From: Rhizophagus irregularis
Taxonomy: Eukaryota > Glomeromycota > Glomeromycetes > Glomerales > Glomeraceae
Length of the DNA: 64,000 nucleotides
Direction: 5' to 3'
Assembly: GCF_026210795.1 (NCBI RefSeq)
Contig: NC_089438.1
Coordinates: forward strand, 3,431,501 to 3,495,500
Shown piece after piece: positions 11,972 through 21,600 of the stretch. The notes beneath the pieces are model-generated. The model did no database searches. It was not told the DNA's origin and was given only the letters and a program-made list of their open reading frames with translations. Position 1 is the first letter of the stretch. Each line of letters begins with the position of its first letter. Position numbers and translations under genes: made by a program.

Positions 11972-12748
11972 TAGGGATTGGAACCGGTTAAGGTTAACCG
12001 GTTAATTTAACCGGTTAAATTAACCGACTAATTAACCGGCTAACTTAACCGGTTAAAATACAGATCATCCTAAATTAGTAATTCCTAGCCAACTTCTAAC
12101 TTTAACTTTACTAGCATTAACTTTAATTTTGCCCACCCTAATAGATTCGATGATAAACCTGCAATCTTATATTTTAATATAATATATTGCATATGATATT
12201 TATAATTTAACATTATTTATGTTAAAATATTCTAAAGTTATAACCTTGATTTATGCAGAAATCAGCATATGATCGGGTATAGTATTTTAAATAAGAAAAA
12301 ATGCAAAAATTTGAATACTACAGTGGCCATCAGAATTGGAATGGAATTTCAGATAGAACTAAAAATATAATTAAAAAACTTTTCAACTTAGTGCTGATAC
12401 CGGTGACCACTGCATGACTGGGTAGTAAGTAATTACAATATATTGTATGTAATTTTTTACTAATGTATACATTTTAATATAAATATTTACCAGAAATTAC
12501 TCTTAAATAATACTATTTAGTTAAAAACACAAAAATTTATCTTTAAACGCGCGTTAAAATACAAAAAATAGGCCTCTAAACACACGTTAAAATATAAAAT
12601 TTATATATTAACCGGTTATTAACCAATTAGCCTCATTACAAATTAACCGGTTAATTAACTGATTAATTAACCGACTATTAACCGGTTAGACACTCTAATT
12701 AACCGGTTATTAACCGGTTAAGCTTTTTTTTGACGGTTCCAATCCCTA
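11972..12748. mobile_element. hAT-type MITE with TTAACCGGTTAA arrays
   Basis: The ends TAGGGATTGGAACCG and GACGGTTCCAATCCCTA are inverted. A perfect 8-bp target duplication GTTGGCGA flanks the element (11964-11971 and 12749-12756). Both arms are built from the palindrome TTAACCGGTTAA and variants. The centre is AT-rich with no ORF. End type and duplication length match the element at 6703-7147, but the sub-terminal motif differs, so they are related subfamilies rather than copies. Confidence 0.86.
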
Positions 12749-12756
12749 GTTGGCGA

Positions 12757-13254
12757 AAAGTTTTATTTATAAAAAATAAATTTTTGAGTCACGGGATCGA
12801 ACCGGCTCTTCAAAAATAATCACGTAGATCTTTCCTTTTTTTGGACAATTTTCGACAATGTTGGTCAGAATTATATTTCCTGTTAGTAACTGACTGACAC
12901 TATCATAATTCCCGAAATAATGCGTACAGTCAATAGTAATTTTTTTTTTTTTGGCTGGGCCTTAACTATTTTAATATTTTTAGGGTCCTAGCATAGGAAA
13001 CTTGGAATTTTTTCATAAAAAATACTAATTATATAGCACACCTGCAACTTTACGTGTGCGAATTATTGATTTAAGATAATTGTCTAATTATTGATTATTG
13101 TTTTGAATCCTGTGTCACAATGATTAACCGATTTTGATATTCATTAAAACAAATGATAACCGGTTTTTTTTTTGTCATCACGTTCATCACTTCTATAAGA
13201 AGGTTGAAAAAAGCTTTTTTCCCACATTTTGTTCTTATTTCAAAATATTTCAAA
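12757..13254. other. Upstream flank of the ATPase pseudogene
   Basis: No gene seen. On the minus strand near 12780 GCCGGTTCGATCCCGTG resembles a tRNA T-arm, but no matching acceptor or anticodon arm is present. Any promoter of the ATPase gene would lie here; I see no convincing TATA element. Confidence 0.35.
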
Positions 13255-14668
13255 ATGTTCTTGAACAATCTTAGAAACAATGTTAGGTCTAATGCTAATG
13301 AGGAACGAGTCGAAATCAATCAACGACTTTTGATTGATAAGATTTTGGCTAGGTAAATTTCTTTGAAAATTAATATAATAATTTTAAATTAATTTTTTTT
13401 CTTCATTTATTAAAGAAATTGTTTCTATTATAAGATACCCTTCCGAGTTTGTAGTATATCGAGAGTTGATGCAGAATTCTGGTTTAAAAAATTTTTTTAC
13501 ATCTTTTCATACGCTTTATTTTATAATATAATGGATATTAATTATTTATATATAAAAAATAAAGATGATGCGAAATCATCCAGTGTCCAGATTAAATTTG
13601 AATCATCTGATGCTTATGATAAAGTCATACGAATTCTGTTTAAAAACAATGGATACGCTTTTAAACAGGATGATTGGAATTGATTAAAGAGAATTGCTGA
13701 AGGAAATCCTGATGAGCAAAAAGTAAATTTTTTTTGAAAATATCGATATTATTAAGTTAATTAACTAACTTTAATTCTATAATGTTAACAGATAGGAGCT
13801 TTTGGTGTAGGCTTTTATTCTTTGTTTAAAATCTGTGAAAATCCATTGTAAGTAACTACTGAAACTTTACACAAAATATCAATTATTATTAATTAACGTT
13901 CAATTTAATAGTGTTTCTTCTGGTGGAAAAGGAATGGACTTCAGCTGGCATGGAAATCAATTATTTACGAGTTTTGGACCAACTGGTGATGATGATAAAG
14001 TTTGGACAACATTTTTTATGGATATGAGAAAACCTATAGAGGTAATATTCATTAACAATTAGAAAATTCCTTTAGTTAATTAATATTTGGCGTGATATTT
14101 TTAATTCTTTAAATTAATTTAGTTTCCATATGTCGAAAAATTTGCACAATTCTTGGCCAATTCATTGGTGAGTATATTTAAATAATATAATTTCATTCTT
14201 ACGAATATATATAATATTAATAATTTTATGTAATAGGGTTTACAGAAAATCTTCGGGAGGTTTCTGTGCATTTTAATAATATGTTGGTGATACAACTTTC
14301 AAAGAAAATGCAAGAACTGACAGCGATTAAAATCGCATCTGAGTTCAATAAATATTCTTCACAGAAGATGTTTCATCTTACTTTAGTAAATGTTAGAAAT
14401 GTCCAATTGTACGTCAAGAGATTATTTGTTCCAACAAATTTTAATGTAAGGCAATTGCGTTCGACTAGTTATCAAACAGAAGAAAAAAATATTTTTTTGA
14501 GAATTGCTAGTGGAAATTTGGATGTCAATATCAGTAACGAATTTTCTGCAGAAATGGAAGAGACCGTTAAAAAGAAACCGCCAAGTAAAACGTCCATTCA
14601 AATGATTTTTACTGGATTTCATGAACATAATAGTGATGTTTCTCCAGTTTTTAAAGATTTACTTCCGT
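13255..14668 (+). pseudogene. Sacsin-like HSP90-type ATPase gene, segment 1 (ATPase domain)
   Basis: N-terminal part of a gene that ends near 30429. Exons: 13255-13352, 13435-13481, 13565-13722, 13792-13847, 13912-14041, 14123-14167, 14237-14668. The phases fit, except one base appears lost at the 14167/14237 junction. It encodes a GHKL (Bergerat) ATP-binding fold: N-box 'YRELMQNSDDAK' (E, N, D), an NNG in place of the usual DNG, and the glycine lid 'IGAFGVGFYS'. An in-frame TGA at 13681-13683 ('DWN*LK') breaks it; an arginine CGA codon is the likely ancestor. The exon at 13435 ends at an unusual GTTTAA donor. The last exon is cut by a solo LTR at 14669 and resumes at 15779. Family assignment is from memory of sacsin-like Rhizophagus proteins. 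Confidence 0.75.
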
Positions 14669-15774
14669 TGTAAACGGTCGAATATCAAGCACGAAAAGAT
14701 GATAAAATTCAACCACCAAATGTAATTATTAAATATTAAGAACGAACAAATTAATCGTGGATTGGCGTAGATGGATAAATAATTAGCCGAAAAGGATAAA
14801 CATTTAGGAAGAGTAATGATCTACATGATGTAATATTTATTGAATGATTGACAAGGAACCAATAGGATAAATAGAGTCGATCAATTGCGGCTTAGCAATC
14901 TTTAACAATAAGAACGATAAGAAAGAATAATTATAAGCCACAAAAGATAGATTATAAGCAAAACACATAAAGCGAATTAAAAGAACATATAAAATAATGT
15001 CAGAAAGATTAAAGAACACAAAATAATGTAAAAGATAATATAAAAAGATAGTATAAAGATGGAACGTAAAAGATAATATATTAAAAAGAACATATATAAA
15101 AAGATAGCATATTAAAAGATAGCATATTAAAAGATAGCGTATTTAAAATATAGATAGTATATTAGAAAGATAGTTCAAAGATAATATGTAAAAAGAACAT
15201 AAAAGATAGTATATAGATAGAATAGAAAGTAGCATAAAAATTGTATATATAGAGAGCGGAATTCAAGGTAATTCCTTAGTTCTCATCCACAGAACTCAAT
15301 AAAAATATAAGTTTTATTTTTTAATTATTTGTTAGTAAAGTTTAATGTTAATTAAAGGTAATAGGTTCACCCTAAACTTTAATTAATGTTCGCTTAATTA
15401 ATTTTAATTAAATAAATGAAAATTTTAAGATGAATTAAATATATGTTTTTGAAAAGTAATAATTCGTAGCGAGAGCTATCGAAGTTTGAAATTAAAGGTA
15501 AAAGTGGATATAATTCGGGGAAAATTTAGAGAAGTTAATTTTATTTTATATCGTTCAACGTTTTATATTACTAACGCTATTTACGTCGTGAACCAAGAAT
15601 GTTGCCGTTATATGTTGTTGTATGTTGTTCGTTGATTATGTTAATTATGTTGTTGATAATTTGTCCGTTTGTTCAATTGTTCGTTCGTTCGTTCATTCGT
15701 TCGTTCGACCATGAGAATGCCCGTTCAATGTGGCAACTCTGTAAATAGATGACAGAGGGAATTGGGGGATCTCA
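14669..15774 (+). mobile_element. Solo LTR inserted in an ATPase exon
   Basis: The insert begins TGTAAACGG and ends GATCTCA (TG..CA). It is flanked by a 4-bp duplication CCGT (14665-14668, 15775-15778). Removing it and one CCGT restores the reading frame of the host exon exactly ('KDLLP' joined to 'PKQGKIYIGF'). LTR-like internal signals are present: a TATA box GTATATATAGAG near 15243 and AATAAA at 15298-15303, plus an A-rich region of short repeats (TATTAAAAGATAGC) at about 15060-15170. No internal retrotransposon genes exist. The strand is inferred from the TATA/AATAAA order. Confidence 0.72.
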
Positions 15775-16529
15775 CCGTATCCTAAACAAGGAAAAATTTA
15801 TATTGGTTTCTCAACTGATCAAACTACAGGTTGTAGTTCTAACTTGGCAGCTCGTGTAATTCCTACGGTACGTAATCTGATATACAATATCTTATTGATA
15901 AATTTCCTTTATATTAATTAAATTTTTATTATCTAGATGTCGCGAGTGTTAGTTGATATGGCTAACGAAACTTTAGCCAAATATAACGGAGAGATGTTAT
16001 GTTTAGCAGGAACATTATGTAGGATTTTATACGAAAATGAAATGAACACAGGTTGAAATGCTAAAAATCGGCAAAAAAAATGGCGCGAAAAGCAGTGGCT
16101 ATTCTTGGCTATTCTTGGCTATTCTTGGCTGTTTTTGGCTATTTGCAAATTAACCTATACTATTTGTAAATAGTTTATATAAATTTGCGAATAGTTTATG
16201 CAATTCTAGCCATTTTTTTTGCCTGTTTTTGGTCATTTGACGTGTGGAATCAGATAAAGCAATTATATAATGAGCATGATCGTACATTATTTGAAAGACA
16301 AGCAGCATACGCTTTAAGACACTTTACATTCTATCCTAGTACGCCAAATGAGAAAATTGGTAAAATAGCAGGATCCCAATTTATTGATTGTTTAGAACAA
16401 CCATTATCAATTTTATCAACAAATGGTGTCCGTCCAATATCTGATATTCGTATGCCTAATTTGGAAATGATGGGATTTATAAAAAATGTTCCGGTTGTTC
16501 CTGAAATTGTATTAGAACAACTAGAGTAA
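15775..16529 (+). pseudogene. Sacsin-like ATPase gene, segment 2
   Basis: Continues segment 1. Exon 15779-15867 ('QGKIYIGFSTDQTTG', 'LAARVIPT'), a GTACGT intron, then exon 15937-about 16053 ('YNGEMLCLAGTLCRILYENE'). A MITE then interrupts it, and coding resumes at about 16241-16529 ('LYNEHDRTLFERQAAYALR', 'DCLEQPLSILSTNG', 'PVVPEIVLEQ'). The open frame running through the right half of the MITE is fortuitous. A TAA at 16527 follows 'LEQLE', exactly where the family normally continues into sequence that is found only at 26950 and beyond. The ends of this segment are therefore insertion or intron boundaries, not a real C-terminus. Confidence 0.72.
16054..16240. mobile_element. Small MITE inside the ATPase exon
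   Basis: The left end TGAAATGCTAAAAATCGGC followed by A8 TGGC is the inverted, slightly diverged copy of the right end (GCCATTTTTTTTGCC.. to ..GGTCATTTGA). Between them GGCTATTCTT is repeated three times, with inverted TTTGCAAATT/AATTTGCGAAT motifs. It separates adjacent codons of the ATPase ('ENEMN' and 'QIKQLYNE'). I could not define a clean target duplication, so the edges may be off by several bases. Confidence 0.6.
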
Positions 16530-16599
16530 CTTGGTAATTATTAGTGAGTTATAATCATTATACTGTCAGATTGACTCGAAAATTTTGGGTCAGGTCATC

Positions 16600-18078
16600 A
16601 AACGTTTTTATAATTAAATATAAAAAAAATTGATTTTTTTATTAAAAACGTCAGACTTGACGTTTTTGTAATTAAAAAAACAAAAAAATGACTTTTTTAG
16701 TTAAAAAATGACTTTTTTAGTTAAAAAATGACTTTTTTAGTTAAAAAATGACTTTTTTAGTTAAAAAACGTCAGACTTGACGTTTTTTAATTAAAAAATC
16801 AAAAAAAAAAATGATTTTTTTAGTTAAAAACGTCAGACATGACATTTTTGTGATTAAAAATAAAAAAAATGATTTTTTAATTAAAAACGTCAGATTTGAC
16901 ATTTTTATGATTCAAAAAATTATTTTTTACGTTAGATTTGACAATTTTGTAATTAAAAATCAAAAAAATTGATTTTTTTAGTCAAAAACGTCAGACTTGA
17001 CTTTTTTGTAATTAAAAAATCAAAAAAATGATTTTTTTAATTAAAAACGTCAGACTTGACGTTTTTGTGATTAAAATCAAAAAAAATATTGGTTTTTTTT
17101 AATTAAAAATGTCAGACTTGATGTTTTTGTGATTAAAAATCAAAAAAAATATTGATTTTTTAATTAAAAATGTCAGACTTGGCATTTTGTAATTAAAAAA
17201 TCAAAAAAATGACTTTTTTAGTTAAAAAACGTCAGACTTGACGTTTTTGTAATTAAAAAATCAAAAAAATGACTTTTTTAGTTAAAAAACGTCAGACTTG
17301 ACGTTTTTGTAATTAAAAAATCAAAAAAATGACTTTTTTAGTTAAAAAACGTCAGACTTGACGTTTTTGTAATTAAAAATCAAAAAAATTGATTTTTTTA
17401 GTTAAAAACGTCAGACTTGACGTTTTTGTAATTAAAAAATCAAAAAAAAATGATTTTTTAATTAAAAACGTCAGACTTGACATTTTTGTAATTAAAAAAT
17501 CAAAAAAATGACTTTTTTAGTTAAAAAACGTCAGACTTGACGTTTTTGTAATTAAAAAATCAAAAAAATGACTTTTTTAGTTAAAAAACGTCAGACTTGA
17601 CGTTTTTTAATTAAAAAATCAAAAAAAAAATGATTTTTTTAGTTAAAAACGTCAGACATGACATTTTTGTGATTAAAAATAAAAAAAATGATTTTTTAAT
17701 TAAAAACGTCAGATTTGACATTTTTATGATTCAAAAAATTATTTTTTACGTTAGATTTGACAATTTTGTAATTAAAAATCAAAAAATTGATTTTTTTAGT
17801 TAAAAACATCAGACTTGACGTTTTTGTAATTAAAAAATCAAAAAAAAATGATTTTTTAATTAAAAAACGTCAGACTTGACATTTTTGTGATTAAAAAATA
17901 AAAATCAAAAAAATATTGGTTTTTTTTTAATTAAAAACGTCAGACTTGACGTTTTTGTAATTAAAAAATCAAAAAAAATGATTTTTTTAATTAAAAACGT
18001 CAGACTTGACATTTTTGTGATTAAAAATCAAAAAAATATTGGTTTTTTTTAATTAAAAACGTCAGTCTTGACATTTTT
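16600..18078. repeat. AT-rich minisatellite of about 60 bp with CGTCAGACTTGACG palindrome
   Basis: About 24 copies of a unit of the type TTAAAAACGTCAGACTTGACG, then TTTTTGTAATTAAAAAATC and A-runs with TGATTTTTT. Each unit contains the imperfect palindrome AACGTCAGACTTGACGTT and a second A/T palindrome. A 21-bp sub-unit (TGACTTTTTTAGTTAAAAAA) is itself repeated four times near 16685-16765. A block of about 200 bp at 16765-16975 recurs almost unchanged at about 17585-17795, showing higher-order duplication. No coding potential. Confidence 0.9.
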
Positions 18079-18395
18079 TGTTAAAAAAATAAAAAATGAA
18101 GAAAAAACGTTTTTGTTTTATTTTTTTTATAATTTTATATGGAAAAATGCCAAAACGTTTTTTTCTTAATAGTAATGCAAAAAAAAAGTTTTTGGCATTT
18201 TTTTTAATAATATTATATGAAAAAACGCTGAAACGTTTTTTTTACAATTTTTTTATTTTTTTGCAATATTTTATGAAATTTTAATGATCAACAAAAAAAT
18301 GAAATTATGCAAATATTGAATGATGCAACAATTTAACAGGGACTTTTAGTGGCACAGGAAGAGTTTTTGCGAAAAGTTGGCATTAGAAGTTTTTT
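18079..18395. other. A/T-rich spacer with a short internal duplication
   Basis: A segment containing AAAACGTTTTT and TTTATATGGAAAAATGCC is repeated imperfectly (about 18095-18170 and 18190-18250). ATGATCAACAAA near 18282 recurs at 26871-26890 on the other side of the LINE, consistent with both being parts of one sequence before the LINE arrived. No gene seen. Confidence 0.45.
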
Positions 18396-18454
18396 TCATT
18401 GTCATTGTCATTGACATTGACATTGACATTGTCACTGACATTGACATTGTCATT
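18396..18454. repeat. CATTGA/CATTGT microsatellite, LINE target site
   Basis: Runs of CATTGT, CATTGA and GACATT ending GACATTGACATTGTCATT (18437-18454). The same 18 bases recur at 26678-26695 at the other end of the LINE and are followed by GACATAAAG. The microsatellite was therefore the insertion target and was split by the element. Confidence 0.85.
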
Positions 18455-18699
18455 TTTTTTTTTTTTTTTTTTTTTTACTGGCTAACGAAAAATTTATTTA
18501 TTATTATAAAAGGAAACATTACAGCACGTGTCATTAGTTTGATAACAGTAATAGAATAAATCTACATAACAATAATACAAAACTAAACACCTAGAATATA
18601 CTAAAAAATACTATATTCCTGATGAACCAGGATAACTAAACAAAAATGAGAAAAAATAAAAAAAATCAACCCATTTGGGCGAAAATAAAAGAAAATATT

Positions 18700-21600
18700 T
18701 TAAAAAATAAAATAAAATAAAATAAAAGAAAAAATTAATTGAATAGTATACTGATTAACACGAACTATAAAATCCAAAGGTTCTATATTAAAATATATAT
18801 TATTCAAAAGCCCTTCTACCTTTTGATAGACTTTATGATTAATATCTTTTTTAATTATATTTTTATCATAACTATAATGTTTTTTATCTTCTTTAGTAAC
18901 ACCTAAACTTATTTCTTTATCTTTTTGTAAATCACATCTATCAACCCAAATTTTATGTGTAGAATCAAAAACGAAATCTAAAAATTTAACTCCAGTTTCA
19001 AATATATGAACTTTAGTCATTTTAATTTCTTGTCGTAAGAAATCAGCTAATAATTTAGGAAATAAGCCTTTAATAATATCCACGAAAGTTAATTTATTAT
19101 TATTAACTTTAACTTCCCCAAATGATTCGTTTATAAATAAGTCAATTATTTTAGCTTCATCGAAGGTATATATATCGTATTCTTTGATTTTTTCAATTAA
19201 ACATATAATCGAATAATATATAATATTTCTCATTCTTTTACGATTTGAATAACAACGCCAAACATGTCCAAAAGTTTCTTTTTTACGCTTACAGACCGGA
19301 CATTTCCAATCCTTATATATATCAAAATTAGTCAATTTTCTTTGTTCTACAGTTGGAATTTCTTCAATTAAATTCTTAATTTTATAACGACGTCGTTTAG
19401 TTGTGTGAAAATTAGTTTGTAAAACATTTTCATTTTCCTTTAAGAATTCAAAAGTAATTGCCCATTCTACGCTATCTATTGTATATTTTCGATTTCTTCG
19501 AAGATTAAAAAATTTTTCTAAATTTAAAATTTCATTATAATATCGTATGAAACGTCTAATCGGTTTTTCGATAATAATATTATTCCATGTAAGCATATAT
19601 TTGATTTTATCGAGTTGAAAAAAATTAAAATTAACCAAATATACCCTATTTCTATCTGAATAACGACCTTTAATTTGTTGATCTAAAAAATTGTGATATA
19701 AATCATCATCATGTGCTTTGATTTTAGTAATTTTTGGTATAATTATTTCATTTAAGTCTATAAATTGTCGAATTAATGCCCAAATATAAATGTTATTTTG
19801 TGTTTTTAGTAATTTACGTGTATTATAAATTTCAGTTTTGCATATAATATCATTAAAATAATTAAAAATAAATTCATTATCTGTAATTATCTCGACATTA
19901 CTAATATTATGAACAATAATCAATGCGATTATAAAACTTGTCACTTCTGCTTTACTTGGAGAAATCCAATGTTCAATGTTAACATAAAATTCGTCAATTA
20001 ATTTATGATCTTTATCGTAAAAATGTAAATCGGCTATACCATCAATATTCTCTGTTCCATTATTTATAACAGAACCATCTATATATACGAAAATTTGTTC
20101 TCCCAATTGTTGGATTAATTTGTAATTGATGATGTTTAACTTTTCGATCGTTAAGTTCTTATTAAATTTTTCTTTTTTAACATATTTTTCTATACAATTT
20201 TGCGTTGATTTTTGCATATTGGACTCAAAAATATTTAATCTAATATCATCTTGTTTAAAAAGCAATGGTTCTATAATAAAATTATGTTCATGCCATATAT
20301 TTGACTCAATATGTGATTGAATAATATCTGGTACTATATATGAATCAGTTTCATGTATTATTATTGCATGTGAATGTAAATAATTTTCAAGAAAATAAAC
20401 ATCTTCTATTCTCAAATTAACTAAACAATTACTTTGTTTATGTATTCTTTCGAGGGGACCAAGGGTGCTTGTTTCATCCAAAAAACATCCTAAACATTTT
20501 TTTAAACCCATAAATAAATCATCTGGATTATTAACCGTTATAAAATGTTCCAATACTATATTATTAGATCCCAAATTGTAATTTTTACCATAAACTAAAA
20601 TTATATCATTATATAACTTCTTTTTTCCAAAAATAAAACCATTATTTATAGGTTCTGAGTCTGAATTCATTTTAGTTAGAATTGTTCCTTTTAAATTATG
20701 AGCAAAACTAGTGCCTATTTTATTCCTAGCTTCAATAGAAATTCGTCTTTTTATTACTTCATTGTTATCTAAAATACAATCTTCTATAATTTTCCAACTC
20801 TTTTCAATTAAAGATCTATTTGGACTAAAAAATTTTTTAAATCGTTTTCCCAAAATTTCTTTTAACGTTAATAAATTTTTTCCATCTAACGTCAAAATTT
20901 GATCTGCAAACATAATATTGAGTTTTTTTATTGATCGTAAATTATCGAAATAAATTTCTTCAGGTAAAATATCTTTAATTAAAATATTTCCTCCAATTAT
21001 TTCCATTTTATCTACCGTATCGTTAATAGCAATGCTAAAATTCTGAGTCTTTAACATTTTGATACATTCTAATATATAATGATTTTTTAATTGCGTTGTG
21101 AAAATTTTCTTATATCTAATAATATCTTTTTCTCGTAATGAATAAATAGGATTATCGTTTAAAAATAACAATTGTTGAAGATTATATAAACGAATTTTAG
21201 TGATCATTCCCAATTCATTTTTATCATTAATTTGTAAGATAAAATTAGTCATTTTTGCTTGTAATTGATTATCCTCAATATTTTTAACATTAAACATCTC
21301 TTTTAAGTGAACTATTGAATTCGGTGTAGTTTTCATAAATTTCAACTTATGTTTAAATAAAATACGAAATTTTGCCATAATTTTGTTACATTCATATTCT
21401 GATAAAATAATTAGTTGTGCCCTATACTCAATTCTTGGAATGATTAAGACATTAAAGATAAAAGCCATTTGTTTATCTGTTAATTTTTTTCGTAAGATCA
21501 TTGAATCGCAGCAATTATTAATTTCATTTTTAATTTGATCAATTACATGATTTTTTCGATTAAAAGCATTGAACCAAACTCCTAGTAATCTAATTGAACC

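Noticed and set aside
12757-12830. Possible tRNA on the minus strand (GGTTCGATCCC)
   Set aside because: The T-arm stem does not pair properly (CCGG against CCGT), and no acceptor, D-arm or anticodon arm can be drawn around it.
18096-18559. Two 60-codon plus-strand ORFs next to the LINE
   Set aside because: One is Phe/Lys low-complexity across A/T runs and the other translates the CATTGA microsatellite and the LINE poly(A) tail.
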